Shown here in pieces: positions 53,911 to 62,643 of a DNA stretch of 64,000 bases (position 1 is the stretch's first letter; each line of letters opens with the position of its first letter). The stretch covers positions 868,001 to 932,000 of the forward strand of contig NZ_JARUBM010000002.1 of assembly GCF_029626175.1 (NCBI RefSeq). Direction: 5' to 3'. This DNA comes from Micromonospora sp. WMMD1082 (GTDB lineage: Bacteria; Actinomycetota; Actinomycetes; Mycobacteriales; Micromonosporaceae). A program made the position numbers and the translations under genes. Below the pieces are notes generated by a model. The model did not search any database and was not told the origin of the DNA. It saw only the letters and a list, made by a program, of their open reading frames with translations.

Positions 53911-55329
53911 TCACCGGCGCGAATGATCGTGGCGGCTCGGACGTGGCAGGACCTCCCGTGCAGCCCGGTCTATCGCGCCTTTCGCCTGCTGGCTCGGCTC
54001 GGCGTCGACCGACGCCGCGAAGGCGAGCTTGGCCAGGCGTGGTGCGGCGCGGGGTAGGTGCGACGGCGGCGATGCGAGTGCGGAGGCGCCCGCAGCGGCG
54101 AGCGTTGACCTCAGCCGGTAGACCTGCTCGTCGTCTGGCTGCGCAACGCACCATCGGGCGACAGCGTGGTACACGAGCGACCTGGGCACGCGTTCGAGTT
54201 GCCGGCGGCCGAGAACGAAGAAGTGGCGGTTTCGAGCGGCCGTCTGGGTTGCCACACGCAGAACCTCCGACAGTGACGGGAGCACCGCCGCCAGCTTGTC
54301 GATCGCTTCGAGTCGGGACCCACGGCTGGTGACATGGCCTGGTCGCGGTGGCCCGGGACGGACCCATCTTGTCACCAGATCAAGCTCACGGGCTGTCTGC
54401 GCTGCCGCCGGGCCGTGTGGGGGCGTGCCGTGTAGCTGACCGGCTGCGTGGGCCGCTGCGCTCCACGATCGCCAGTCCGCTCCAACAGCGCCGGGTGAGG
54501 CGAGTGCGCTGACCGCGAGTGCCGCTTGGGTCGCCTTGGCCAGGTGCATGACGCGCACCTCGCCGGGGTTGCGGTGCATCCAGTCTCGCGTCGCGACCAG
54601 CGAGCGCAGCGCCGACGCGCCATCGCTGATCGCCCGGCGACCTACCGGGACCGGTGGCGGCGGTTCCAGCAGGTGCAGCAGTGATGGAGCGTCGCCGGCG
54701 GCCGAGATCAGCTGGTGCACGACCTCGGTCAGGTAGCCGTTGCTGGTCCAGCGGGCCTCTTCCGCCACCGTCTCGAAAGCGCCGTACGCGAGTCGATGGC
54801 TGCCGGACAGCCACTCAGGTAGCCCTGCGTCGATGGCCAGCATGTCGGTGGTCAGTACGGCGATGTCGGCCAAGCCGGCTTTTCGCCCGGCACCGGCACG
54901 AATCGCCACGCCCTCCGGCGTCAGCGGATCCCGGGCCGGCGGCGTGTGACCGGCCAGGATCTCCCCGGCCACCGCGATCGCCTCCGCCGCCGACTCCAGA
55001 TGGCGCCCGACCCGGCAGATCGGGGCCGTGGCGGGGGCAGCCTGCCGGTCGCTGCGAGCCGCAGCGGTGAGTCCCAGGTAGAGCCGTGTCGTGTGATCCC
55101 CCGCCTGCATCCGCAGAGCGACATCGACGGTTTCGCGGTCGATGTCGGCACGAGCCGGTTGGCCGCCGACGACCAGCTCCACGAGTTTGGCCAGCCGGGC
55201 ATAGACCCGCTGCCGGGCCACGACGGTCGCTCCGACGTCATCGAGAGTGACCGCCGGATCGGACGGTAGGCGTGCTTGCGCGCGGGTGAGCTCGTCGTGC
55301 GCCCGCGACAGCCAGTTTCCGTACGTCAC
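53911..55329 (-). CDS. Unrecognised 472-residue helical protein
   Basis: This is a largely helical protein with many Ala, Arg and Asp residues. I start it at the GTG at 55327-55329, which overlaps the upstream stop by 4 bp (GTGA), matching the rest of this operon. No membrane helix, signal peptide or enzyme motif is clear. The N-terminal part (AHDELTRAQARLPSD) and the C-terminal part (LERVPRSLVYHAVARWC) read as soluble helix bundles. It is the last gene of a leftward operon in the mobilisation region. Function unknown. Confidence 0.72.
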   Translation of the reverse strand: MTYGNWLSRAHDELTRAQARLPSDPAVTLDDVGATVVARQRVYARLAKLVELVVGGQPARADIDRETVDVALRMQAGDHTTRLYLGLTAAARSDRQAAPATAPICRVGRHLESAAEAIAVAGEILAGHTPPARDPLTPEGVAIRAGAGRKAGLADIAVLTTDMLAIDAGLPEWLSGSHRLAYGAFETVAEEARWTSNGYLTEVVHQLISAAGDAPSLLHLLEPPPPVPVGRRAISDGASALRSLVATRDWMHRNPGEVRVMHLAKATQAALAVSALASPGAVGADWRSWSAAAHAAGQLHGTPPHGPAAAQTARELDLVTRWVRPGPPRPGHVTSRGSRLEAIDKLAAVLPSLSEVLRVATQTAARNRHFFVLGRRQLERVPRSLVYHAVARWCVAQPDDEQVYRLRSTLAAAGASALASPPSHLPRAAPRLAKLAFAASVDAEPSQQAKGAIDRAAREVLPRPSRHDHSRR

Positions 55330-55718
55330 ACCAGACCTCGCACCGCAGCGTTCAATCGCTCGGCGGTCGCGGCGTAGGCGAAGCGGCGCTGGGCCGACAC
55401 CTCCGGCTGCTGACTCGCCTGGTCGTAGCCGTCCCCCAGCACGGAGACGAGGCGGATGAGGGTCCGTTGCGTTGTGGTGGACGTGATCGAGGACCGCGCC
55501 GTGGTGACGGTGACGGCGATCGGTGCCGGTTCGGGGTACAGCTCGGCAAGCGCGGTGAGCAACTCGAACCCGAGCAGTGCCCACTGCTGGGAGGGCACAT
55601 CCGGAGAGTCGAAGGCCAGACAGGCCAGTCGCAGGCCGGCTTGCGCCTCCGTCTCGTCGACGATTCCCCGTTCCTCCACACGAGTAATGGCCTGCTGCAG
55701 CGCGGTGATGTAGTCCAT
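55326..55718 (-). CDS. Unrecognised 130-residue protein
   Basis: This small, mostly helical protein begins MDYITALQQAITRVEERGIVDETEAQAGLRLACLAFDS. It starts behind GGAAGGATCC and its stop overlaps the next gene by 4 bp. Codon usage and composition look genuine. The PP-loop gene upstream stays open in another frame across this entire gene, so the two overlap for about 370 bp on paper. No family recognised. Confidence 0.7.
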   Translation of the reverse strand: MDYITALQQAITRVEERGIVDETEAQAGLRLACLAFDSPDVPSQQWALLGFELLTALAELYPEPAPIAVTVTTARSSITSTTTQRTLIRLVSVLGDGYDQASQQPEVSAQRRFAYAATAERLNAAVRGLV

Positions 55719-56665
55719 TCCCGGATCCTTCCCACGGCCCAGAACTCTGTCCACAACGGCAGCGAAGCCCTGTGGATAACCGACCGAGGCGCGTCGCGTC
55801 CGCCCTCGGATGCTCGTACCGAGCAGTTGTCGGCGCTGGTCAGGTGAAGCAAGAGCTGTTTGTCGCAGAGGCCGTCGCCAGGTTCAAGGTCGAGCCCTGG
55901 CAGGGTTTGCTGCGCTTCGGGGATCGCTTCGGCGAGAGGGCGGTTGTACCGCGTCAGCCAGACCGGATCTCTGCCGAGCGTGCTCCGCCGCGCGTTCAGG
56001 AGAGTTTCCAGGTCGCAGGCCGAGTAGAACAGGCTCGGCCGATCGCGCCGCATCTCGCCCCAGCCTCGGGGCGTCTTGAGAGGGCAGAACCAGCACGCGG
56101 ACTTGGGCGGAACCGGGAGTTTCGCCCTGGCGATGATGCCCGCGCAGTCGTGGCGGCGTAGTGGAGGTTCGTGGTCAAGCAGGGGGTACACCGGGATCTC
56201 GTACGGCATCGCCTGGCGTCTGTTGACCCGTTCGATCTCGTCCAGGCTGATGCCGATGCCTACCGTCGCTGGCCTGTCACGGCTCGCGCCGTGCTGCTTC
56301 AGCCACTTCCCGAGTACCTTGATCTTGAAGTCCGCGGTACATGATCTTGTGCCGGGTGCGCCGTTCGACATGCGAACCGGGATGGGCAGACTTCGGGATC
56401 CCTCGCGGGTGAGTCGGCCCCACAGGGTCTCGACGGTGCCGTCGCGGCGTGTGCGGTGCAGCTCGTGGAGCTCGATGCCGTGCGCCGCCGCGTACGGCTT
56501 GGCGTACCGCTGGAGGTACTCCAGAGTTGCTGGGTCCTCGGAGTCGCGACCGGTGTTGGCGAAGAGGAATGTGGGAAAGTTGATCTTTCCGGTGGCGGCG
56601 AGGACCAGCAGCGCCGTCGACTGGACGCCGCCGCCGAACGCGACCGCTCGGATCGGGGCGGTCAT
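55352..56665 (-). CDS. PP-loop ATPase, PAPS-reductase-like
   Basis: This is an adenine-nucleotide alpha-hydrolase-type protein. The PP-loop is VAFGGGVQSTALL (residues about 8-20), followed by FANTGRDSEDP, a cysteine in SCTADFKIK, and ACWFCPLKTPRGWG near the C-terminal part. This matches the PAPS-reductase/DndC-like group found in phages and mobile elements, whose substrates are varied (sulfur or base modification). The ATG at 56665 overlaps the DUF4913 stop by one base. The frame has no stop until 55352, so its last 120 or so residues are shadow-like and overlap the next gene; the natural C-terminus may be earlier and the stop lost. Confidence 0.75.
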   Translation of the reverse strand: MTAPIRAVAFGGGVQSTALLVLAATGKINFPTFLFANTGRDSEDPATLEYLQRYAKPYAAAHGIELHELHRTRRDGTVETLWGRLTREGSRSLPIPVRMSNGAPGTRSCTADFKIKVLGKWLKQHGASRDRPATVGIGISLDEIERVNRRQAMPYEIPVYPLLDHEPPLRRHDCAGIIARAKLPVPPKSACWFCPLKTPRGWGEMRRDRPSLFYSACDLETLLNARRSTLGRDPVWLTRYNRPLAEAIPEAQQTLPGLDLEPGDGLCDKQLLLHLTSADNCSVRASEGGRDAPRSVIHRASLPLWTEFWAVGRIREWTTSPRCSRPLLVWRNGESSTRRRRKPACDWPVWPSTLRMCPPSSGHCSGSSCSPRLPSCTPNRHRSPSPSPRRGPRSRPPQRNGPSSASSPCWGTATTRRVSSRRCRPSAASPTPRPPSD

Positions 56666-57123
56666 CAGTCCCACCACCCATCGGGGGCGGAGTCGGCGGT
56701 CGCTGACGGCAGGTCGGTGTGACGGGCAGCGCGGTCTTCGTCGGCGGCCCGGCACTGTTTGAAGGGTCCACTGTCGCCGAGTAGTTCGTGGATGTGCCGG
56801 TCGACCTCGACCGACCAGCCGGACATGCCGGTCGGGGCGAGGCGGCTGACTTCCCAGGAGCGCCAGAGCAGTTCGAGGCGCCAGATGGCCTCTGCGTGGC
56901 GCCACCACTGCGGGCACCAGTGCCAGCGTTGCCCGTCGACGCGCCACGCGAACATCGGAAGGAACAAGCCGGTGACCCAGGCTTCGACGGTCGGGAACCT
57001 CAAGGCGGCCGGCGCCTCGGTGGCACCGGGTGCCTGGTCGTCGAGCCGCTGAGTGAGTTCCGCGACCTGGGTCTGCAAGGCGGCGACCATTCCGGCCAGG
57101 TCCTCGTCACGGCGGCTGGTCAC
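56665..57123 (-). CDS. DUF4913 protein
   Basis: This 152-residue protein has a short N-terminal coiled coil (DEDLAGMVAALQTQVAELTQRLDDQ) and the conserved DUF4913 core: TVEAWVTGLFLPMFAWR, RWCPQWW-type HWCPQWWRHAEAIWRLELLWRSWE and DRHIHELLGDSGPFKQC. DUF4913 proteins are common on actinomycete plasmids and ICEs and have no proven function. It overlaps the upstream gene by 4 bp and the PP-loop gene by 1 bp. Confidence 0.85.
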   Translation of the reverse strand: MTSRRDEDLAGMVAALQTQVAELTQRLDDQAPGATEAPAALRFPTVEAWVTGLFLPMFAWRVDGQRWHWCPQWWRHAEAIWRLELLWRSWEVSRLAPTGMSGWSVEVDRHIHELLGDSGPFKQCRAADEDRAARHTDLPSATADSAPDGWWD

Positions 57124-58100
57124 CGGGTCCTCCTCTGGGCGGGATGCGCGGTCGGGGTACGGGCTGGCATGGCGCTCGGGTGGGCGGTGAGTGCCCGCTG
57201 CGCGGGCAGGGCGAAGGACTCGGCTGCCAGCCGTGCCGCCGCTGGCGTGGTTGCGTCGTGGGCGCTGGCATCGGCGGCGAGGTCACCGGCGCGGCCGGTT
57301 GCCGCTGCGGCGGCGGCGCGAGCCGTCTGGTGTTCGTTGACGGCGGTGGCGGGGTCGTCAGGGGTGGCTGCGGTGGTGGCCGCGGTGCGCTGCTCGGCCT
57401 CGGCCCGGTCGAGGAGGGTCTCGATGTGGGCGAGTGACTGCGCGGACCAGCCGCTGTCTTCGAGGTTGCGCAGCAGTCGGGCCCGGCCAACCGGGTCCAG
57501 CGTGCCGGCGAGCCGGGCGATTTCCTGGTCGAGTTCTTCACCAACTTGGGTGAGCGCGCCGGCGGTGGGCGCCCGGCCGCCATGTGGCCGGGCGGGGCCG
57601 GATCCGGACCAGACGTAGCGGGCCGCGTCCGCCATCGCGTCCTGGCGTGAAAGGCCGGCGTCGCGGCCCCGGTGGTAGAAGTCGATCAGGCTCGGGGCGC
57701 GGCGGCGCAATTCCTCTTCGGCGGCGGTCAGCATGGTGGCGTCGGTGGGATTGCGGTCGGCGTTCTGGGCCGCCTGTCCCCAGTGCCGCGCCACCTCCAC
57801 GACGGGCAGGTCCGCAAGGTAGCCGCGTAGCCGGCCCTCGTCCCCGACGAGACGGGCCCATTGCCGCTTGCGTCGGGAGGCGTCCGCTGCGGCGAGCCGC
57901 TCGGCTTTCCGGTTCGCCTTCTGCTCGTCCTGTTCCCGGCGTGTCTGGTCGCGTAGTTCCTGTTCGGCTCGGTTGGCTTTGGCTCGGGCGTTCTCAGCTG
58001 CCAGCCGCGACCCGGCCTCGACGAGTACGCCGAGGGCCATGAGCCGTTCCATCGCGCGCTGGTTGCCCTCGCTCCAGGGATCGTGATGCTCGGGTTCCAT
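57120..58100 (-). CDS. Coiled-coil mobilisation accessory protein
   Basis: This protein of about 326 residues begins MEPEHHDPWSEGNQRAMERL. A long charged helix (about 25-75, rich in Arg, Glu, Lys and Ala) is followed by a helical domain with RGRDAGLSRQDAMADAARYVW and GWSAQSLAHIETLL, and an Ala/Thr/Pro-rich tail. It lies just after the relaxase, where relaxosome helper (MobC-like) proteins are often found, but I see no diagnostic motif. A GTG start at 58121 would add seven residues. It overlaps the DUF4913 gene by 4 bp. Confidence 0.7.
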   Translation of the reverse strand: MEPEHHDPWSEGNQRAMERLMALGVLVEAGSRLAAENARAKANRAEQELRDQTRREQDEQKANRKAERLAAADASRRKRQWARLVGDEGRLRGYLADLPVVEVARHWGQAAQNADRNPTDATMLTAAEEELRRRAPSLIDFYHRGRDAGLSRQDAMADAARYVWSGSGPARPHGGRAPTAGALTQVGEELDQEIARLAGTLDPVGRARLLRNLEDSGWSAQSLAHIETLLDRAEAEQRTAATTAATPDDPATAVNEHQTARAAAAAATGRAGDLAADASAHDATTPAAARLAAESFALPAQRALTAHPSAMPARTPTAHPAQRRTR

Positions 58101-58130
58101 GTCGCCGACGCTGCGGGGCACGGGTTTTCG

Positions 58131-58196
58131 GCGGCGCTACCGGGAGCGGCTACGGGCGGACGGCCGGGCCGACCGTAGCGGGGCTACGGGTAGCGG
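58131..58196. promoter_or_regulatory. Cluster of GCTACGG half sites at the relaxase 3' end
   Basis: Within 66 bp there are GCTACGG at 58149-58155, CCGTAGC at 58173-58179 and the palindrome GCTACGGGTAGC at 58183-58194, plus a related GCTACCGG at 58136. They lie across the relaxase stop and just upstream of the 57120-58100 gene, as expected for an operator that controls that transcript. Confidence 0.5.
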
Positions 58197-59549
58197 CTGG
58201 TCGGGTGCCGGTGTCGCGGGCGGACGACCGTGCCTGCCAGCCGAGGCGTGCAGGCGCGCGGCGGCGGTGGAGGCCGCCGCAGCTTGGCTACGGCGCTGCT
58301 GGGATTGCCGGAGAGCGGCGAGGTTGTCGGCGAAGCCAGCCAGCAGGTAGACGAGTTGCAGCGCGACCGCACCGGTGCGGTCGCTGCTGAGTTGTCCCAT
58401 CAGCCCGACCAGCCGGGCGAGGGAACGAAGGTGCACCGCACGGGCATCCACAGCCGGGAGCGGGGTTTCCCGCCGCCCACCGATGGCGCGGTGGAGCAGT
58501 TCTGCGGCGTGGGCCAGGCGGTGTGCCTGCGGTTGCGGGACGGTAATCGCGGTGGCGGTCAGGATGTCGGCTACGGCATGGGCCGCCTGTGCGGACAACG
58601 GTTGCGCTGGCCGGGCCAGGTCGTCGGCGGCGTTGGTGATCGCGTCGGCCGTTTCCTGCCACAGGTGTTGCCGCTGCTCCGCCGTGGTGGGTGTGGAGGT
58701 CTCGGACGGTCGGGGTGTCTGGGCCCAGCGGGCACGCAGGTGCGTCAGGGTCAGGTCGGGGGCGAGTTGACCGCCGCCGAACCAGGGCGGATGGTCCCTG
58801 CCGGGCAGGGCGGGACGGCTGACGGCGTAGCCGGTGACGCTGTTGTCGGCGCGGCTGCGCCGTAGCCGCACCCGCAGCCCGGCGGCCCGTAGCCGGTGGA
58901 CAAAGTCGTCTTCGTCGGTAGCGACGACCGCGGCTGAGCGGACCTGGCGGCGCAGCCGCTCACGGGCCGAGGGGGGCGCGGCCCGGCGAGTCGCAGCGGC
59001 GCGCGGAGTGCCGGGCGTGGTGGTATCTGGTCCCGGCGGAGGTGTTGCGAGTCCGAGTCGGTGTTCCAGGTTGCGGGTGGCGTGCGCGCACCGGTGCCGG
59101 TCGTCGCTGGCCGGTTCGGTCCGGCCGTCCTGACGCACGAGAGTGGCGACGACGTCGACCCGTGCGTGTCCGTGCGCTATGGCGATCCACCGCACGGCGT
59201 TGCGGTCGCCGTGGGGCGCCAGGCCGGCTTCGTCGAGGAGATCCCGGACGGCGGCGGCCCACTCCTGGTGAGTGAGCCGCCGTTCGGTGGGGTCGAGTTC
59301 GAGGGTGCACCGCCAGACGGGCCGGGTCGGCGTGGTGGCGCCTGCCCTCATCGGTTCGGCGAGCAGTGCGGCCAGGCGAGTGGTGTCGTACCCACCTGGT
59401 CGGGGCGCTGGCTCCAGATCGGCCAGCTCGCCGCTACCGGCCCACGCGGCGACCAACTGGGGTGCCGGGTCGGTCACAGCGCGGGCGGCGTACGCGCGGC
59501 GGATCGCGGCGACCACGAGGGCGCCACGGGCGTGCACCCGGATGATCAT
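58137..59549 (-). CDS. Relaxase (mobilisation nuclease) of actinomycete type
   Basis: This 470-residue protein starts MIIRVHARGALVVAAIRRAYAARAV. The core (about 80-140) has ERRLTHQEWAAAVRDLLDEAGL followed by RWIAIAHGHARVDVVATLV, with the HxHxR/D pattern expected of an HUH-type metal site, and then RHRCAHATRNLEHRLGL. This matches relaxase/mobilisation nucleases of actinomycete plasmids and ICEs. A nicking tyrosine cannot be assigned by eye. The C-terminal half is helical, ending in an Arg/Ser-rich tail. A related fragment without the histidines lies at 41358-41990. Confidence 0.78.
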   Translation of the reverse strand: MIIRVHARGALVVAAIRRAYAARAVTDPAPQLVAAWAGSGELADLEPAPRPGGYDTTRLAALLAEPMRAGATTPTRPVWRCTLELDPTERRLTHQEWAAAVRDLLDEAGLAPHGDRNAVRWIAIAHGHARVDVVATLVRQDGRTEPASDDRHRCAHATRNLEHRLGLATPPPGPDTTTPGTPRAAATRRAAPPSARERLRRQVRSAAVVATDEDDFVHRLRAAGLRVRLRRSRADNSVTGYAVSRPALPGRDHPPWFGGGQLAPDLTLTHLRARWAQTPRPSETSTPTTAEQRQHLWQETADAITNAADDLARPAQPLSAQAAHAVADILTATAITVPQPQAHRLAHAAELLHRAIGGRRETPLPAVDARAVHLRSLARLVGLMGQLSSDRTGAVALQLVYLLAGFADNLAALRQSQQRRSQAAAASTAAARLHASAGRHGRPPATPAPDQPLPVAPLRSARPSARSRSR

Positions 59550-59568
59550 CGAGTGATCCGGGTCGCGG

Positions 59569-59799
59569 CTAGTCGACGCCGAGAAGCTTGAGCAGGGCCG
59601 GGACGCTGACGAGGTAGCGGCGACCGATGCGCAGGATCTTCACCGGGAACTCATTGGTCTTGGCCAGCTCGTACGCCTTCGTTCGGCCGATGCCGAGGAT
59701 CTCCCCGGCGGTCTCGACGTCGGTGGTCATGCCGAGGGCACGCACGGCCTGTTCGGTCCAGACCTGGGACTGCGGTGTGGTCGCGGTGCTGGTCGTCAT
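59569..59799 (-). CDS. Excisionase/AlpA-like HTH protein (76 residues)
   Basis: This small protein has a MerR/AlpA-type helix-turn-helix: TAGEILGIGRTKAYELAKTNEFPVKILRIGRRYLVSVPALLKLLG. Such proteins act as excisionases or small regulators in actinomycete integrative elements. A strong ribosome binding site (GGGAGG) precedes the ATG at 59799. It sits 19 bp before the relaxase start, so the two are probably co-transcribed. No integrase is visible in the window. Confidence 0.85.
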   Translation of the reverse strand: MTTSTATTPQSQVWTEQAVRALGMTTDVETAGEILGIGRTKAYELAKTNEFPVKILRIGRRYLVSVPALLKLLGVD

Positions 59800-59974
59800 C
59801 GGTGAGTCCTCCCGCTGCTGTCTGGTGCCGACCTGTGGGTCTGCGACAACAGCGACGGTGCCGATGACGGGGTGGCGCCAGGGCTACCCCTGCGATGTCC
59901 TGCGCTAGGCGTAGCGCAGCCGGGCCATAAGGGCCGGCATCCCAGCCAGCCGCGGTGTTAGGGGTAGCTCGGGC
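59800..59974. promoter_or_regulatory. Promoter region of the excisionase-relaxase operon
   Basis: These 175 bp contain GCTACCCC (59884-59891) and GGGGTAGC (59960-59967) in inverted orientation about 70 bp apart, and a GCGCTAGGCGTAGCGC stretch around 59903-59918. These resemble the GCTACGGG sites elsewhere and fit a regulated promoter for the leftward operon. Confidence 0.4.
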
Positions 59975-60679
59975 TCATCCTCCGGCGTCCGGTTGCGCGT
60001 CCTGTTTCGGTCGACCGGTGCTCGACGCTGAACCAGTGCGGCTGTTGATCCAGCTTTCGACACGGTGACGTTTCCAGGAGCGGATGATCCCGCGACGGCC
60101 GGGCTCCTCCAGATCTGGCTTGATCAGGTAGCCGTCCCGGTCCTCCTCCCAGGCCGGGACGCTCTTCTCCACGTACTTGGACCAGGCTCCGTGGGTGACT
60201 CGGATCAGGGTGCGAAACTCCTTGGCGTTGATCAACTCGTCCGGGTCGCCCTCCAGGCTGACCTGGTGCACCCTCGCCATACGAGCGGTCCGCTTGACTT
60301 GGAAGTATGAGGCGTTGAACACGTCGAGATCCTCAAGCGCGTACCACTCCTGGCCGTCCACCACGTCGACCGGCTCGCGCCAGCCGGTGGTAGGACGATG
60401 CTTCGGTGAGGCGACCCGATTGATGGTCTCCAGGCTCCGGTTGAGGTACTCCGCGGCCCCGCGACGGTTCGTACAGAGGCGGTCGTTGACCACCCGTAGC
60501 TCCACGCAACCCCCTGCGTTCACGTCCCGATGTGCCCCGGCGTCGCCCGCCAGGCAGCCGTTTCCGCTTCCGCTCGCCGCAGCCGGGCGGCTCCGGTCGC
60601 GGGTAAGGGTCACTGTACCGGCAGCAACGTCGCCGGTTGCTTCCGCTGCTTCCGGAAGCACCACGTCAGTACGCATCAT
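59975..60679 (-). CDS. DNA-binding protein with two HTH-like segments (234 residues)
   Basis: This protein starts MMRTDVVLPEAAEATGDVAAG behind AGAGG. After a low-complexity N-terminus it has a helix-turn-helix-like segment (LCTNRRGAAEYLNRSLETINRVAS) followed by a wing-like GWREPVDVVDGQEWYALEDLDVF, then a second similar region (INAKEFRTLIRVTHGAWSKYVEKS ... GIIRSWKRHRVESWIN). This is the layout of a MerR-like or AlpA-like regulator with two modules. It may bind the repeated sites in this module; this is inference. An open frame upstream of 60679 is shadow. Confidence 0.7.
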   Translation of the reverse strand: MMRTDVVLPEAAEATGDVAAGTVTLTRDRSRPAAASGSGNGCLAGDAGAHRDVNAGGCVELRVVNDRLCTNRRGAAEYLNRSLETINRVASPKHRPTTGWREPVDVVDGQEWYALEDLDVFNASYFQVKRTARMARVHQVSLEGDPDELINAKEFRTLIRVTHGAWSKYVEKSVPAWEEDRDGYLIKPDLEEPGRRGIIRSWKRHRVESWINSRTGSASSTGRPKQDAQPDAGG

Positions 60680-60825
60680 GAACCGTCCTCTGCAAACGTG
60701 GGCAGGTGCAATAAGCATCCGCAGGAGCCCGGCGAGGTTCGGCTCTGGCGTGGCCGGGCGGCTGATCCAGTGCGGCAAGAGGGCTGTGCGGGCAGGAGAT
60801 GGCATCCGCGCTCGGTGTAAGTACG

Positions 60826-60862
60826 GGCAACGCCTCCCGGGCTGACACCGGGAGGCGTTGCC
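60826..60862. terminator. Perfect 15-bp hairpin after the DUF2637-like gene
   Basis: GGCAACGCCTCCCGG (60826-60840) pairs perfectly with CCGGGAGGCGTTGCC (60848-60862) around a 7-nt loop. It lies 20 bp after the stop of the leftward spread-protein gene and before the next leftward gene, so it is a probable terminator or attenuator between the two. Confidence 0.7.
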
Positions 60863-60882
60863 AAATTGCGGGGACTTGCAGA

Positions 60883-62643
60883 TCAGGTGCCGGCGGTGAC
60901 GAGTTCTTTCCGCGATGCCGCAGAAAGCACGCTCCGGACCGTCCGGTCGGTGACGCCCACCAAGGTCGCCAACTCCTGCTGCTTCGCGTCCGGGTGATCC
61001 CGGTGCGCTTCGAGCACCGCCAGGACGGTGGCAGGGCTGACCCGGTCGACCTGCGGTACCGGCCGCCCGTCGAACATCAGCGGCTCGCCCGCTGGCGCGT
61101 TCGACGTCGTCCGGCGACGGCGCGGCGACATCCGCTCCATGAGCCCGCGAAGCTGCTCCTCCGCGGCCTCGCGGCGCTGCTGTTCGTCAGCGAGGGCACG
61201 CTCGGCGGTTGCCGCCCGCACCTCCAGGTCCTTCTGTACCCGCGCCTGCTCCCTGCCCTTGAGCCGGACGTTGGCGACCTCCGTTTCCGCCAGCTCGCCG
61301 CGCCGGCGCCACTGCTGAGCTTCCGCTTCCGCCTGCCCCCGACCTCGGGCCGCCTGCTCCGCTTCCGCTCGGGCAGTCGCTGCTGCTTCCTCGGCCGCCG
61401 CCCGCAGGACGGCTTCGTGCTCCGCCCGCCGCGTCGCTCGTTGCGCCTCCTCGGCTGCTTCCGCTCGCCGCGCTGCTTCCGCTTCCGCCGTCTGCCGAGC
61501 CGCCCGGGTTTCCGCTTCCGCCTGAGCGCGCCGCGTCGCTTCTGCGGCCAGCCGCGCTTCCGCTTCCGCCAGCGCCACGCGGGCCAGGCGGGCAGCCTCC
61601 TGCGCCGCTTCCATCTCCTTACGCGCCGGCCCGGGTAGCGCCAGTGACGGTACCGAGGTGCCGGTCTGGGCGAGGTGCAGCAGCATCGTCAGGGCCTTGC
61701 CGGTTTCCCCGGCACGGGCAGCGTTGCGGGCGGCGGTGCGCGCCTGCTTCCGCACGTCTGCCGCGAGCGACTCCCGCCGTTCCCGGTCGCGCTCGACGGC
61801 GGCGAGCCGGCGGCGCTCACGGCGAGCGGCTTCGGCACGCGCGACCAGGGCCGCCGCGCCGGGGCTCAGCCGGTCCAGCACGTCCAGCCGCCAGGCGGTG
61901 AGGGTCGAGTGGGGGGCCACCAGCCACCGCCGCCATCCGAACCGCTCCGGCGGTGGCGGCAGCATGCCCCGGTCGCGCAGCGTCGGCCTGTGCTTGGCTC
62001 CGCTGCGGACCTCGTAGACGATGATGCCGAGCGCCGAGAGGAACGACAGCCCGACCGCCTTGACCGGGTCGGTGTGGTGGCCGATGGCGTTGATCGCGAC
62101 CGCCGCCGCCGTGCAGATCCAGATCAGCGCCCGCGCTGCGAGCGCCCGCTCCCCGGCGAGGCGCTGCTGCTGTGCGGTCAGGGCCATCGCCAGGCCCGTG
62201 CCCTCGATGGCGACCGCCGCCACGACGCCGATCGGCGTGGGCAGACCGTTGATCCTGGCAGCGTCGACCTGCCCATACACGGCGCCGGCCACAGCGAGGC
62301 CGTAGATCACGCCGGAGTAGACCGAGGCGGCGTTGGCCCGTACGTACTCGACGCGACGCGCGTACCACGCCGCCGTGTCCTGCCGGCGGGCCTGCCGCCG
62401 CTTGCGCCTCGCCTCGCGCTTGTTCTCGCGTTCCTTGCGGCGACGCTCGGCGCGGTCAGCTTTCTGCCGATCGCGCTGGTCGTCCAGGCGCAGCCGCCCT
62501 TCCTGCTCGTGAAGGCGTCGCTGCACCGCCGCGTCCTCGTCGGCGATCCGCTGCGCGCTGGCCAGCCGTTCCCGCTCAGCGGTCGCCAGCTCACGGGCGA
62601 CCCGCCGGTCGGCCCTGGCCAGGTCGGTCAGGTCGGTGCTCAT
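60883..62643 (-). CDS. DUF2637-like spread membrane protein with C-terminal HTH
   Basis: This 586-residue protein has an N-terminal highly charged coiled coil (about 5-90), four likely membrane helices (about 105-225, for example VYSGVIYGLAVAGAVYGQV and ALIWICTAAAVAINAIG), a long Ala/Glu/Arg-rich coiled coil (about 270-500) and a C-terminal helix-turn-helix (VSPATVLAVLEAHRDHPDAK, TLVGVTDRTVRSVL). The membrane part resembles DUF2637 proteins of Streptomyces plasmids, which act in plasmid spread between mycelial compartments. The start overlaps the 36-codon gene before it by 4 bp. It is one of the few membrane proteins joined to an HTH here. Confidence 0.78.
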   Translation of the reverse strand: MSTDLTDLARADRRVARELATAERERLASAQRIADEDAAVQRRLHEQEGRLRLDDQRDRQKADRAERRRKERENKREARRKRRQARRQDTAAWYARRVEYVRANAASVYSGVIYGLAVAGAVYGQVDAARINGLPTPIGVVAAVAIEGTGLAMALTAQQQRLAGERALAARALIWICTAAAVAINAIGHHTDPVKAVGLSFLSALGIIVYEVRSGAKHRPTLRDRGMLPPPPERFGWRRWLVAPHSTLTAWRLDVLDRLSPGAAALVARAEAARRERRRLAAVERDRERRESLAADVRKQARTAARNAARAGETGKALTMLLHLAQTGTSVPSLALPGPARKEMEAAQEAARLARVALAEAEARLAAEATRRAQAEAETRAARQTAEAEAARRAEAAEEAQRATRRAEHEAVLRAAAEEAAATARAEAEQAARGRGQAEAEAQQWRRRGELAETEVANVRLKGREQARVQKDLEVRAATAERALADEQQRREAAEEQLRGLMERMSPRRRRTTSNAPAGEPLMFDGRPVPQVDRVSPATVLAVLEAHRDHPDAKQQELATLVGVTDRTVRSVLSAASRKELVTAGT

